Positions 55,101-64,000 of a DNA stretch of 64,000 nucleotides are shown one piece after another (positions within the stretch are counted from its first letter, which is position 1; every line of letters starts with the position of its first letter). The stretch comes from a virus. The translations under genes were made by a program, and so were the position numbers. The notes below the pieces were generated by a model. That model was not told the DNA's origin. It did not search any database and was given only the letters and a program-made list of their open reading frames with translations. The stretch lies in IMG/VR virus record IMGVR_UViG_3300023116_000009, positions 122,088 to 186,087 of that record; one strand, given 5' to 3'.

Positions 55101-58100
55101 ATCTCCAATTGACCATCTTCAATTTTATATGTGTAATTATTATCTGTGATATCATGATACGATTCAATCAAAGAAACACCATTAATATCAATAATAATTT
55201 GTAAAGTGTCATAATTAAATCCATAGTCAAATACAGGATACTTATTACTATCTAATTCATAGTCATCTGGAGAAATAATAACACCATCAACAAACACGAA
55301 GTAATCTTGTTTTGAAGATGGATTTGTAGAAACATTAGATAACGTAACAGGTGTACCTGCATTAACTACCCCATTTGTAAGTTCATTCTTAATAAATGCG
55401 CTAGAATATCTAACTGAAATTTGAGTTCCAATTGGAAGGGTTTCTCCAGGGAATTCAATAGTTGGAGAACCTCCACCAGCAGAAATGGTAAAGTTTGCAT
55501 TTTCTTGTAAAGCACCATCAACAAATACCATATAGTTATTATTATCAATGGCACTAAAAATGCCTGCTGGCCAAACAGATCCATCTTGTTGATTTAATGC
55601 AAAAGTATCTCCCTCAACAGTACTATTCTGATTCATAGTATAGATGGAGTTTGCTTCATTAAATTGACGATATGATAAACGCTCTCCACCTGGCATTTGC
55701 TCCCCAGAATTTTCTTGAGCAGTAAATAGAATTACTTTATCTGCATCAATGACTTCCCATGAAGTTCCATATGTCTGAACGATATTATCAAGAAGAACGA
55801 CCATTTGATCGACTTCATAATCGACAATGTAGTTTGTAAATCCATTAAGTGTTGGTGTTACTGGATCGACAACTTTTAATTCAAATAAAGTTTTAACTCC
55901 ATCGAATTGATCTGAGATATCATCAAAAACTCCAACAATAGCAGTTTTGATGTTCAATACGTCAGTCAAAAGTTTATTTTCTACTAATACAGAATCAAAC
56001 TTATTTGGTTCATTTTTAGCAACTAAGAAATTGTATTTTCTTCTCAATTGAACTAATTCTGCAGCAGTTGTTCCTACTGTAGTGATAGAATTAGATCCTT
56101 TAATTAAATTACGCTCATCATAATTAGTTGATGGATCATCAACTGGTCTAAAGTTTTCAGAAAGAATACTTATATCTGGTGAACTAATTACTTCTGTTTT
56201 AGAGAACACTTTATACCCTGCTGGATGCAGAGCATTCAAATAGTTTTCCTTCCACTCAACAAATGGAGTTTGTACTCCAATTTGGTATGCAAATTTTTGA
56301 TATCTATTGCTATCTTGAATTTTTAATGCATTTGATCCAAGGAAAGACGATTCACCTAAGAATCTCTTTGGAGTTTGTACAATTGCATCTAATTTTGCAG
56401 AAGTTTCTACAACAAATACCCTGTCAACAATTCCCAATGCAAGAGTATTTAAACCAACAATCTCATCGTTCTCTAAAATTTTAGTTGTCAAATTAACGAT
56501 ACGAAGAATTGAATTATTTTCTTGCCAACCATTAATTGTTGATACTTCACCCTTCCCAACAACTACAGAAGAATTACCAATATTTCTAATAACATTGATT
56601 TTTTCTGATTCTGAGAATGGTGATTTTATAACAATAGCAGTTAATAAAGCATTTCTTTCTAAATTAATTACCTCAAAATATAATCCAGTAGCAGGCGTTG
56701 TAATGATGTTAGTAATATCATCAGACCAGTTAGATTGGTCTAATGGTTGTAAATTGACAGATCCACCTTGTGATCTTACCTTCAGAGATACATTGCCAAG
56801 GTAAGCATACATGAGGTTACTATCTACGTATGAATACGTATTTGTTGCTTCATCGCCAGCGTTTGCAAAGTAATATGCTCTAATTTTTACTGCATCATTT
56901 TCTTGGAAATACTCTTTAAAGTTAATGTTGAATGAAATATCTTCACCAGAAATAAAACTGACATAGTAATATTTTTCTGCAGTTAAAGTTGGTGACGATG
57001 CATATTTTGTTCCTGGACGAATAACATTAATACTTTCAATTGCCTGTCCAACAACATTTGCTGAAAACTCTGCATGATTCAAACTTTCATCAATGAGACC
57101 CCCACCAGTAACAATAATTCTGGGTTGGAATAGATATCCAGAACCACCATCACTTACCTCAACCCTATCAACAGTAAAGTTATTTTTTAACTGTACGATT
57201 GTTGGGAATACTAATGTTGGTTTTTGTGTGGGATCTGGACTATATCCATAACCAGAATTAATCGCTTTAACAGAAGAAATAGTACCAATATTTGAAGAAA
57301 CTGCTTCTAAAATAGCACCACTTCCATTTTCTGTAGTAATACTGGAGATTCTAGGAACTTGTTCATAGTTAACCCCTCCATTAGTCAGTGTTACTGAGTT
57401 AATTGGTCCAGTTGCAGTTTCTGAAGTTGTAGTATACTTAATTGTATTTTGGTTATATTGAGATAATAAATCTCCATTAGGATCTGGATCTGTACCAGTA
57501 TATACTTCAAAGAATCCTGATCCAGAGTTTACAACACTGTATGTGCCATTAATTGGTTCTGCTAAAATATTAAGAGCAATAATAGTGACATTACTATTAT
57601 CCAAGTTAATAACTTCCATGGCAAGATTTGTCAAATCAGAATCTTTTGGAGAAAGTGTAAATTTCTCCAATCTTCCAGAGGTGTCATATACTTTGATAAT
57701 TTCTATATCAAAGTATTCTTTCTTAGTATTTGCATCTGTAGAAGTATAAAACTTTACATCAATTGGTTTATATGAATTATTTGTATATGAAACATTAAAC
57801 TCATACTTTGATCCTTCATACAGCACTAAACCATTTGGATATGCAGCATTAAATAACTGACCAGTGGATAATTGCAGATTGCTTAAATTTGTTTGATAGA
57901 TATCAAACGATTCTGTAATCTTGGTTGCTGCCGAAATTGTAACTTCATCTCTAATCACAAGTCCATTATCATTAGCATTCAATTTACTTAAAATTCTATT
58001 TTCATCATAGTAAGTAACTGTCGCAGTGCTAAAGAATAATCTATCTACTTCGGATCTTGCAACATGATCTGCAAGAGAAGTATCTAATACCTCTCTTTCT

Positions 58101-61100
58101 ACAACTAATGTGTGATTATAAGTTGTTGCTAACAATTCAACATTAGCAACAATATTTTGAACATTACCAGCAGCATCTAACGCAGAGTTTGTAGAAACAG
58201 AAACTATAGGATTGGATGTATATGCTGTTGCTGTTGGAGTATATACAACATCAACAATATTTCCCTCGGCACTAATGGTGAGAGTTGTTTGAGTATTTCC
58301 ACCATTATTCTGCAACTCATTATTAAAATACAGATAGTATTGAATTCCACCCTGAGTTCCTTCAGTATTTTCAATTTTTACAGCAGATACTTGGTTGTTT
58401 GGGTTCTTAGCAACCAAAATATCAACAACCCTCATCTTCTCAGTTCCAATCTGAATATAGTCACCAACATTATACTTGGAACTATCATATACAGGTACAT
58501 TATCTAAAATTTTAATTGAAGCATTGTTTGCATGAGTAGATTCTGTGCTAGCGATGCCTCTAGCAACAAGCAATCTGTTTGCACCCTGTACAGCAATGAC
58601 TTTCATAATCTCATTACCAATCTTAATATAAACTGGATTGCCCTGAGATGGGGTAAAATCGCTAATTGTTGCGTTCAGTAAATTATCAATTAAGAAAGTT
58701 GTTGTAGTGGTACTAATACCAGAAGATTCATTCAATTGGGCAGTTTTTTGTTGCTGACTTACAACAATTGTACCAACATCTGCACCAATAAGTTCAGAAA
58801 TAGATGTAGAGTCAATTGTTAAGTTTGTATTATAAAAAGATTCTTTATTTTGAGGATTTGGAGGAGTTCCAGTAACATTTTCCAAATATATTCTCTCATT
58901 TACAGTATCAATAGAATAAATGTCTGCTTGATATCCATTTGTGGTTTTAATAGTTGATCCAGCATCAAAATTGCCAATATCATCAGTATATTCTAAGTAA
59001 TCATATGTACTTTTACTTACGGCACTAACAGATCTACCCTGAAGGACACTAATGTATGCTGCAGCGTCAAATCCCTTAGTACCATCATTATTAAAATTGA
59101 CAACATCTCCAAGTTTGTAATTACTTCCAGGAGAACTAACTTCAACAAAATCTAAAGATGCTTCAGTTGATGTTGGAATTGAACTTACCTCAAAAAATCC
59201 AGCATCAATTGGTCTTGGTGCAATATTCGCATTAAACCTTAAATATCTTCTCAAATTTGGAATATTCTCAATAGAAGCAAATGATTTATTGTTGAACTCC
59301 ATATCAACAGTTCCCGCAAACTTAGATCCAACAAAATATGGGAATCCTTGTGTTGGAGAGTTTAGTTCCGCAGTTAAAAAGTACGCATAGACGCCATTTG
59401 GATATTCTGGTGTTTTTCCAAATCTACCATTATTAACATCTAAATCTGCATTCTTTGCGGTCCAAATATAATCCTGCTCAAACTCACCAATACTATATTC
59501 TGTAAGAAGACCTCCATCAGATTGACTATTTCTTCTTTCTGCTGGTAAGTTTGCTACATTAATCTTCTTATATCCAGATCGCATCTTTCTGATGCCAGAA
59601 TCTGGATCTTGAGGATTTAAATATCCATATGGTCCATAAATTGGCGCACCATCAAGTGCCCATCCAATAATTGGAGAATGATTTTGAGAATCGCTAAGAT
59701 TTACTTGAATTCTATCTCCAGTCCCTGGATCGAAAATATTCAACTTCTGAGGAGCACCCAAAATTGAATAACTTCTTAAAAATGTTTGATTTCCTTCATC
59801 ATCAGTCAAAATACCTGTAGGATCTGTATAAAATGCACCAGTATCATTTCTAATAAGATTAATAAGATCTGGATTGGTGTTATTTACTTGAGTCCAATAT
59901 TTTACGTTAGAATTCAACAATAAACCAGATCCTGGTTCAAAAATATCAATAACTGTTGAGGTTTCATTGTAATTAATTCCACCATTCAATATTTCAATTC
60001 CTTCGACCTGCTTACTTACACTATTCCAATTTGCAATGGCAACAGCACCAAATCCACCATTTACAGCAGAATCCGTAATTCTCACCAAAGGTCTGCAGTT
60101 GTAATCGGATCCACCAGAAACAATAGATGCTCCTATAATTTTTCCATTCTCAATAGATAAGATACCTGAAGCACCAGAACCTTTTTTCAGTTCAATAGAA
60201 GGATTTGATCGATAGTTTGTACCTGTATTAGAAATAGAAACAGAAGTTACTGGTCCACCAACTTGCAATTCAATATCTGCTCTATTATCAATGTTGACAA
60301 CAGGAGTAATGCTGACTGTGGGGGATTTTGTATATCCCTCTCCTGGATCAATAATTCTAACCTTTGTAATTTTACCATCAACGACAACAGGAGTTAATAC
60401 AGCATCCCTAAAAAACTTACCAGTAAAAGTAGTATCAGTTGGATCCTTAATAACGCTAATAGTGGTAGTTTTTGAAGGATATCCACTACCAGAAGATTTG
60501 ATATAAACTTCTTTAACTTGACCCTTAACAATTAGAGATGCTTCTGCTGGAACTCCACTCCAAACACTATCAACATTTAAAATAATATCATCATCACTAT
60601 CAACACCACCAACTAAACTCCCCAACAGTTTAACTTCCGCATTTGCGGCATAATCATTTCCTGGAAGTTCATCAACAACAGTTACATTATCAACACTTCC
60701 ACCAGCATTTCTGGTGACAACAAATCTAGCACCATATCCAAACTCACTAATTCCATTTACTGTGTATACTTCATTTGCTTCTGAGACAATTGTCGTAGAT
60801 TGGGTGACCGAAAGTGAACCAATTGCATTTAAAAATGGTCTTTCTACCAACAACTCTGGAGGTTGGTCAATACTAAAATTATCACCAGATTCTACAACAT
60901 CAATAGAAGTAAGACCTCCCCTAATAATTCTAAATTCACTTTTCCAGTTATGAACATATGAACCATCTCTTAAGATTCCAACTACATTATTTGGAGGTGT
61001 AGATATTTGCTGAGATTCAACAGATTTTTTAAATTGTTTAGGAAACTTCTTAAAAATTCTAGCATCTTTAATATCAATGGAATTTGTTTCCAAATAAGTT

Positions 61101-62524
61101 CCATTGGGGTCAATACTGTAATATGGAAGTCCAGAAGTGTACACATAAACTGATTCAGAGTCAGTGTATACTTGAGTAATTCCCGCAATAATGTCTTGGT
61201 TTAAACTAATTGGAGTTATATCATTAAATGTCCAATTAGTAACTAACAGGTTGGTCTCATCTATCAGATTGGTAACAAATCCTAAGTCACCTCTTTGATA
61301 ATACGTAGTGTTGTTGATAATTTCAAAATCACTGACACCAGCATAAATGACAAAATAAGATCCTTCCAAAATAGGACCATTTAATTCTTTAACTCTTGCT
61401 AATGTACTTACATCATAAACAACATCATCTACAGAAATTTTTAACGTAGGATTTCCTTCAAGTGGTAAGACAAAATAATTAAGTTCTCTATCAATATATG
61501 AATAAATCTTATCACCAATTCTTAATTCACCTTCATCTGGAAAATTATAAGTAGAGTCAACATAAACATAATAGTTTCCTTGAATTTCACGAACAGTGGT
61601 TACTACTTTAGTGAAATTTGTGGGAATGATATTCTTTCCATTTGCAATCTCTAATTCAAAAATTTGACTTGCGTATGAAAATACGTTTTCTACCGTTTGT
61701 ACTGGGAATTCTTTCACTCCCTGTACAAGAATTGCACCATTATCTGCTAAAGTTCCAAGATTGTAGTTATCTAGAGTTTCAATTCTAATGATTTCTTTAT
61801 TTTGATAAATTGCATCAGATGATGCCATCAAGAGGTCTCTGTAGTTGGTAATGCTTGCAACTTCTTGATATAAAAATTTAAAGTAGAATGAGATTGATTT
61901 TGGTGTACCTTTTGAAAGGTAAAAATCTTTAATATGCTTTAATACCGTATCAATATTAATTGTTTCAATATTGTCTTGAAGGACATTTTTAGGAAAATCA
62001 ATAAGATAGTTTCCTCTAATCCTTTCAAGAATAAAAAGGAAGAATGCAAACGTTTGATTAACTGCTCTGCTATTTGCAGCGTGTGGTGCAGCAACAGTTG
62101 GAACGTTTGATGTTAATTTACCATCAAGATCAAGATCATTGTAAGTATATCCTCTAGTACACCCAATAAACTTGGTACGAGCAGTTTCACCACTGCCTAC
62201 TAATGTACATCTCTTGTAAAGAATAACCTCATCATCAATTTTCAGCAATCCATCTGTTGGTGGATATACACCATGCTCATATACTTCAATTTCGGTTGAA
62301 GTTGATGTTATATCATCAGACAAGATTCCATATGTAGATACTCCTGTATAAGTATCAATATTAATTAAATCACCAACATTTCCAATGATATCCAATGGAT
62401 TACCATTGGTTTCCAAGAAGGCATAGTATTCTTTTAAGAATGCTATGAACGTTGGGTACTGTTGAGCAAAGTATTGAGATACTTGCCCTTCAATAGAAGT
62501 CGATACTTTTAAATCGTTAAACAT
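52175..62524 (-). CDS. gp7-like giant baseplate protein with YHYH domain, 3449 aa
   Basis: This giant protein lies exactly where T4 has gp7 (1032 residues). Residues about 190-225 (KHIKDFYLSKGTPKSISFYF then KFLYQEVA) resemble the T4 gp7 segment DFYSTKGIEASYKFLFKVLY. Residues about 2090-2110 (EWKENYLNALHPAGYKVFSK) resemble T4 RWKSDVIRFVHPVGFGF; T4 sequence is recalled, not aligned. Between and after them lie at least a dozen GSGY-type units, a YHYH domain (about 930-1080), three units of the form I-(D/N)-x-E-(V/I)-x-x...RG, and about six VFVDGxxQ modules (about 2240-2960). It is probably a baseplate wedge protein carrying large surface additions. The start is 2 bases after the gp6 stop, and the gene ends 32 bases before gp8. 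Confidence 0.8.
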   Translation of the reverse strand: MFNDLKVSTSIEGQVSQYFAQQYPTFIAFLKEYYAFLETNGNPLDIIGNVGDLINIDTYTGVSTYGILSDDITSTSTEIEVYEHGVYPPTDGLLKIDDEVILYKRCTLVGSGETARTKFIGCTRGYTYNDLDLDGKLTSNVPTVAAPHAANSRAVNQTFAFFLFILERIRGNYLIDFPKNVLQDNIETINIDTVLKHIKDFYLSKGTPKSISFYFKFLYQEVASITNYRDLLMASSDAIYQNKEIIRIETLDNYNLGTLADNGAILVQGVKEFPVQTVENVFSYASQIFELEIANGKNIIPTNFTKVVTTVREIQGNYYVYVDSTYNFPDEGELRIGDKIYSYIDRELNYFVLPLEGNPTLKISVDDVVYDVSTLARVKELNGPILEGSYFVIYAGVSDFEIINNTTYYQRGDLGFVTNLIDETNLLVTNWTFNDITPISLNQDIIAGITQVYTDSESVYVYTSGLPYYSIDPNGTYLETNSIDIKDARIFKKFPKQFKKSVESQQISTPPNNVVGILRDGSYVHNWKSEFRIIRGGLTSIDVVESGDNFSIDQPPELLVERPFLNAIGSLSVTQSTTIVSEANEVYTVNGISEFGYGARFVVTRNAGGSVDNVTVVDELPGNDYAANAEVKLLGSLVGGVDSDDDIILNVDSVWSGVPAEASLIVKGQVKEVYIKSSGSGYPSKTTTISVIKDPTDTTFTGKFFRDAVLTPVVVDGKITKVRIIDPGEGYTKSPTVSITPVVNIDNRADIELQVGGPVTSVSISNTGTNYRSNPSIELKKGSGASGILSIENGKIIGASIVSGGSDYNCRPLVRITDSAVNGGFGAVAIANWNSVSKQVEGIEILNGGINYNETSTVIDIFEPGSGLLLNSNVKYWTQVNNTNPDLINLIRNDTGAFYTDPTGILTDDEGNQTFLRSYSILGAPQKLNIFDPGTGDRIQVNLSDSQNHSPIIGWALDGAPIYGPYGYLNPQDPDSGIRKMRSGYKKINVANLPAERRNSQSDGGLLTEYSIGEFEQDYIWTAKNADLDVNNGRFGKTPEYPNGVYAYFLTAELNSPTQGFPYFVGSKFAGTVDMEFNNKSFASIENIPNLRRYLRFNANIAPRPIDAGFFEVSSIPTSTEASLDFVEVSSPGSNYKLGDVVNFNNDGTKGFDAAAYISVLQGRSVSAVSKSTYDYLEYTDDIGNFDAGSTIKTTNGYQADIYSIDTVNERIYLENVTGTPPNPQNKESFYNTNLTIDSTSISELIGADVGTIVVSQQQKTAQLNESSGISTTTTTFLIDNLLNATISDFTPSQGNPVYIKIGNEIMKVIAVQGANRLLVARGIASTESTHANNASIKILDNVPVYDSSKYNVGDYIQIGTEKMRVVDILVAKNPNNQVSAVKIENTEGTQGGIQYYLYFNNELQNNGGNTQTTLTISAEGNIVDVVYTPTATAYTSNPIVSVSTNSALDAAGNVQNIVANVELLATTYNHTLVVEREVLDTSLADHVARSEVDRLFFSTATVTYYDENRILSKLNANDNGLVIRDEVTISAATKITESFDIYQTNLSNLQLSTGQLFNAAYPNGLVLYEGSKYEFNVSYTNNSYKPIDVKFYTSTDANTKKEYFDIEIIKVYDTSGRLEKFTLSPKDSDLTNLAMEVINLDNSNVTIIALNILAEPINGTYSVVNSGSGFFEVYTGTDPDPNGDLLSQYNQNTIKYTTTSETATGPINSVTLTNGGVNYEQVPRISSITTENGSGAILEAVSSNIGTISSVKAINSGYGYSPDPTQKPTLVFPTIVQLKNNFTVDRVEVSDGGSGYLFQPRIIVTGGGLIDESLNHAEFSANVVGQAIESINVIRPGTKYASSPTLTAEKYYYVSFISGEDISFNINFKEYFQENDAVKIRAYYFANAGDEATNTYSYVDSNLMYAYLGNVSLKVRSQGGSVNLQPLDQSNWSDDITNIITTPATGLYFEVINLERNALLTAIVIKSPFSESEKINVIRNIGNSSVVVGKGEVSTINGWQENNSILRIVNLTTKILENDEIVGLNTLALGIVDRVFVVETSAKLDAIVQTPKRFLGESSFLGSNALKIQDSNRYQKFAYQIGVQTPFVEWKENYLNALHPAGYKVFSKTEVISSPDISILSENFRPVDDPSTNYDERNLIKGSNSITTVGTTAAELVQLRRKYNFLVAKNEPNKFDSVLVENKLLTDVLNIKTAIVGVFDDISDQFDGVKTLFELKVVDPVTPTLNGFTNYIVDYEVDQMVVLLDNIVQTYGTSWEVIDADKVILFTAQENSGEQMPGGERLSYRQFNEANSIYTMNQNSTVEGDTFALNQQDGSVWPAGIFSAIDNNNYMVFVDGALQENANFTISAGGGSPTIEFPGETLPIGTQISVRYSSAFIKNELTNGVVNAGTPVTLSNVSTNPSSKQDYFVFVDGVIISPDDYELDSNKYPVFDYGFNYDTLQIIIDINGVSLIESYHDITDNNYTYKIEDGQLEIPLGFTINPEQYVVDIAGIVQTPYVVYNTRSSGVRKIRFFEAPTRYILPDAASDRSEIGRQFIGLLYERQDPEGITTTPNYQFDDVSISRLHVKEGFENFVTGDYINTSTSSALIKNKSEEIITKSISIGVTNYSLTVGATVDITLTSQLRIAVGDRVQFNPALGLVSNASDELEITAIVGNVVTLTNIGSTTLTLNLPSNGNLKFIHREFVVIQIETTAPDRDDAFTQGDTLESGLISSLRTGTSSLLNEPYGVLEDDTTIDVDNASGFALNDYLVINEVEIVKVTNVSSNTLTIDRGQLRTEAVNHADNKVVEKIIPYTITVSSFQRGFDGDKTVFELKEKGARVNIETDKDIFVIVNGILQKKGANDSYVINILGTSPNEYSVLTFTEAPPEGAPFNVFYLGEVKALKDMSPLFNGTDRAFNLINPTNDEVFSLVSKSRPEANISANLLLFIDGSLQIPSTEEVGRVAAYPSTLAAYKLFGSIVEYSAPPKNGATFEGYIFVGSNDDFEEIDVDPPVERGDTIIQSNERRERAVNLIVSSDKLSVGSSFGQINNVSNASKPQLLDGSNGYWLTDLVQTADIRETLRVRRTLTSNILRFTNTPYPLTSPTLLTTPIPTLKISNISSDFPTSTDINAFISITLAENSSFPQRRVNCIYSDFAVRNELNTTDYTFTSSEVDLANDTIQVTSGTGIFESHGMTTGTIITYNNQSNPDFGGLTSGEQYYVKVIDQHTIKLASNKYNLDNEVYVNISANATGTHQIVAPDMDTISNLTFGFDLKFDQIVRLASTADNDTFGTLTTASAGEIGTLFILDSGSGFANGITNGVELLPLEPGDPGQNGTVNVTVEFGVVTSVEVVNRGSDYIDGQELRLNGFNNVKLKVSSIDSKIFYDNGTKTATVVGYTAGETLEGSSTTTRYLYVKLDDPLNPITTYAADPNAGTIVTCRNISHQVLDDDLMIDFQTISYNDLITYDF
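59290..59740 (-). other. YHYH-type domain inside the gp7-like protein
   Basis: Residues about 930-1080 of the 3449-aa protein contain SPIIGWALDGAPIYGPYGYL with PQDPDSG and MRSGYKK, then DLDVNNGRFGKTPEYPNGVY with AYFLT, and GFPYFVGSKFAGTV. This sequence of motifs is the signature of the YHYH domain family, whose biochemical role is not established. Boundaries are approximate. Confidence 0.75.
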
Positions 62525-62526
62525 AG

Positions 62527-64000
62527 TTAACTAGATACGGGGATTTGTCCTACGCCTGATGTTCTGTTAGCAGATGAAATAGTGTCTAAAATTGAAGTAA
62601 CCTTAATATCTTCAGGTTTAATTGAAATATAAAGATCACGCAATGCTACAATATCATTTGACTTTGGAATCACTGAGAAAGTAATATACTCAAGGTCTCC
62701 TACAACAGAATTAATATTAATTGCATTAATATTTATTTCGCCCTTCTCATAGTCAATTGTACCTGCGTTCTTAGAGTAATAAAGTTTTTCTCCACCACTA
62801 ATTTTATAAATTGCTAATCCAGATTCACCATACTTTTCAAAATAGTAAGTATTGACCACATCCTCTCCAGTAATCTTAAATCCACTAGACATAAGATCAG
62901 TGTCGTTTGAAATTCTATTGCCGTAGCAAATTTCATACGAAGCAAAGACATTTGACAGCACTGGCATATTCTTCTTCATCCTAACTCGTGTAATGTTAGA
63001 AGTGATACCAGGATCAGTATCATCAATTTCTCCTACGAGTTTACTATACTTGAATTTTCCGTTAAATCTGTCAAGATCGTTAGTATCGCCAAAATTAGCA
63101 ATAACTTTTCTGATAACTTCTGCAATTTGCTGTGAAGTTCTTCTTGTTTTGTTATTATTGTAATAAACAAAAGATTCAATTTCCAAATACAGATATGAGG
63201 GGTCAATAATTTCAGGAATAACCGAAAGAATGGTATATTCTCTAATTGACTTCTGTAAATTCTGTTTTCCTGTTGTGGTTAGTGTTTCTGCACCGTATGG
63301 TTTTGCTGCAATGAAAACTTTACCATATTGAGGTGGACTTGCGTCTTCACCACCAAAAACTGACAGTGCTTGAAGGTTTGGATACAATTGAGAAACTAAA
63401 GTTTCATAATCCCTAACAGTGACTGCTCTCTGCTGTGCAGAATAATACCTTGGAGCAAAATATTTAATAGATGTAATGTTTTGAGGTTCTGCTCCACCCG
63501 CTGAAGGAGAGTTTATTGTGATAGTTGGAGTTACACTGTCAAAATTTTGACCATTGAAATTGAATACTCCTGTAAATTCAAAATTAGCACATCCATTAGC
63601 ATCAGATTTGTTATTGACAATATATTCAATGTCTACTTGATCATTATTTTTAAGTTTGCGACCAAATACGTCATCTCCAAAGATGAGTTCAAATTGTTCA
63701 TTCTTATTCTCTTGAATAAAGTAAATTTTATCATCTGCAGTTATCGTTGTAAATTGTCCTGCCTTTTTATAAGTAAGAGGAACATTAAAATTGTCCTCTC
63801 TTACGATAACTGTCAAAAGATCAACATCAGCATCTGCACTTGGGATGATAATTTTTTGTCTTGTTGAAGAATCAATTGGATATACAACTCTCAGAAGGTT
63901 TCCTTGGTAAATATCAATCTCAGAAAACCTTACTTTGCGTCTTCCGTCAGTATCAACAAACGCTTCTCTGGTAACATCATCCAAAACAGAAAATACATAA
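62527..64000 (-). CDS. 6: Baseplate wedge protein gp6 (5' end beyond window)
   Basis: This is a T4 gp6-type baseplate wedge protein, which links neighbouring wedges and controls baseplate opening. About 491 codons are visible, and the frame stays open to base 64000 (preceding residues YVFSVL), so the N-terminus is missing. The TTG at 63984 is not the real start. Hallmarks are FELIFGDDVFGRKLKNNDQV (about 115 visible residues in), the block FAPRYYSAQQRAVTVRDYET with LYPNLQALSVFGGEDASPPQ and YGKVFIAAKP, and the C-terminal FSVIPKSNDIVALRD. T4 gp6 is 660 residues, so perhaps 100-170 residues lie outside. It reads into the gp7-like gene with a 2-base gap. Confidence 0.95.
   Translation of the reverse strand, partial: YVFSVLDDVTREAFVDTDGRRKVRFSEIDIYQGNLLRVVYPIDSSTRQKIIIPSADADVDLLTVIVREDNFNVPLTYKKAGQFTTITADDKIYFIQENKNEQFELIFGDDVFGRKLKNNDQVDIEYIVNNKSDANGCANFEFTGVFNFNGQNFDSVTPTITINSPSAGGAEPQNITSIKYFAPRYYSAQQRAVTVRDYETLVSQLYPNLQALSVFGGEDASPPQYGKVFIAAKPYGAETLTTTGKQNLQKSIREYTILSVIPEIIDPSYLYLEIESFVYYNNNKTRRTSQQIAEVIRKVIANFGDTNDLDRFNGKFKYSKLVGEIDDTDPGITSNITRVRMKKNMPVLSNVFASYEICYGNRISNDTDLMSSGFKITGEDVVNTYYFEKYGESGLAIYKISGGEKLYYSKNAGTIDYEKGEININAININSVVGDLEYITFSVIPKSNDIVALRDLYISIKPEDIKVTSILDTISSANRTSGVGQIPVSS

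Noticed and set aside
63547-63867. 106-residue plus-strand frame opposite gp6
   Set aside because: It is antisense to a well-supported gp6 frame and shows only Ile/Phe/Lys-rich composition from AT-rich DNA.
63984-63984. TTG at 63984 as the start of gp6
   Set aside because: The frame continues open to the window end and gp6 proteins are longer, so the real start lies outside.
1-64000. tRNA genes, CRISPR arrays, insertion sequences or attachment sites
   Set aside because: Reading the gaps, all of which are short, showed no tRNA-like fold, spaced direct repeats, transposase or integrase.

Overview
The window is a 64 kb piece of a T4-like (myovirus-type) marine phage genome. Every gene I can support lies on the minus strand, so transcription runs from position 64000 towards position 1. 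Gene order matches the T4 late structural cluster: gp6, a gp7-like giant, gp8, a large fibre and baseplate-periphery block, then gp13, gp14, gp15, gp16, gp17, gp18, gp19, gp20, a prohead-core peptide, gp21, gp22 and gp23. Protein styles and the small conserved genes resemble T4-like cyanophages most closely. No host-diagnostic gene such as psbA lies in the window, so a cyanobacterial host is an inference and a pelagiphage-type host cannot be excluded.

Layout by position. 1-5000: capsid genes (major capsid, scaffold, protease, core peptide, portal). 5040-8450: tail tube and a tail sheath enlarged by an inserted repeat block. 8530-12300: DNA packaging. The large terminase is flanked by two tiny cysteine-rich putative zinc proteins, and several extra small genes separate it from the small terminase. 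12290-14790: neck and sheath-terminator genes gp15, gp14 and gp13, set off upstream by a strong hairpin terminator. 14840-44360: a roughly 30 kb host-recognition block with a 1173-aa fibre, two tandem LamG-like lectins, giant fibres of 3508 and 3083 aa, and small accessory virion proteins. 44340-64000: a 2102-aa DUF4815-type protein, gp8, a 3449-aa gp7-like protein and gp6, whose start lies beyond the window.

The genes form overlapping, translationally coupled late operons (ATGA or TAATG junctions at several borders). Just upstream of many of them sit octamers matching the T4 late promoter TATAAATA, or close variants (GATAAATA, AATAAATA, ACTAAATA).

The most unusual content is in the giant structural proteins. 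The 3083-aa fibre carries two amicyanin-like cupredoxin domains with complete type 1 copper ligand sets. The 3508-aa fibre carries three copies of a roughly 103-residue helical module with an exactly spaced C-x2-D-x15-G-N signature, with a Trp/Asp-box propeller between two of them. The 3449-aa protein appears to hold the two halves of the conserved T4 gp7 C-terminal region separated by about 1900 inserted residues, including a YHYH domain. A short GSGY-type beta repeat is shared by at least six virion proteins, including the tail sheath and gp8. No tRNA, CRISPR, transposon or plus-strand gene was found, and no gene-free stretch exceeds about 100 bases.
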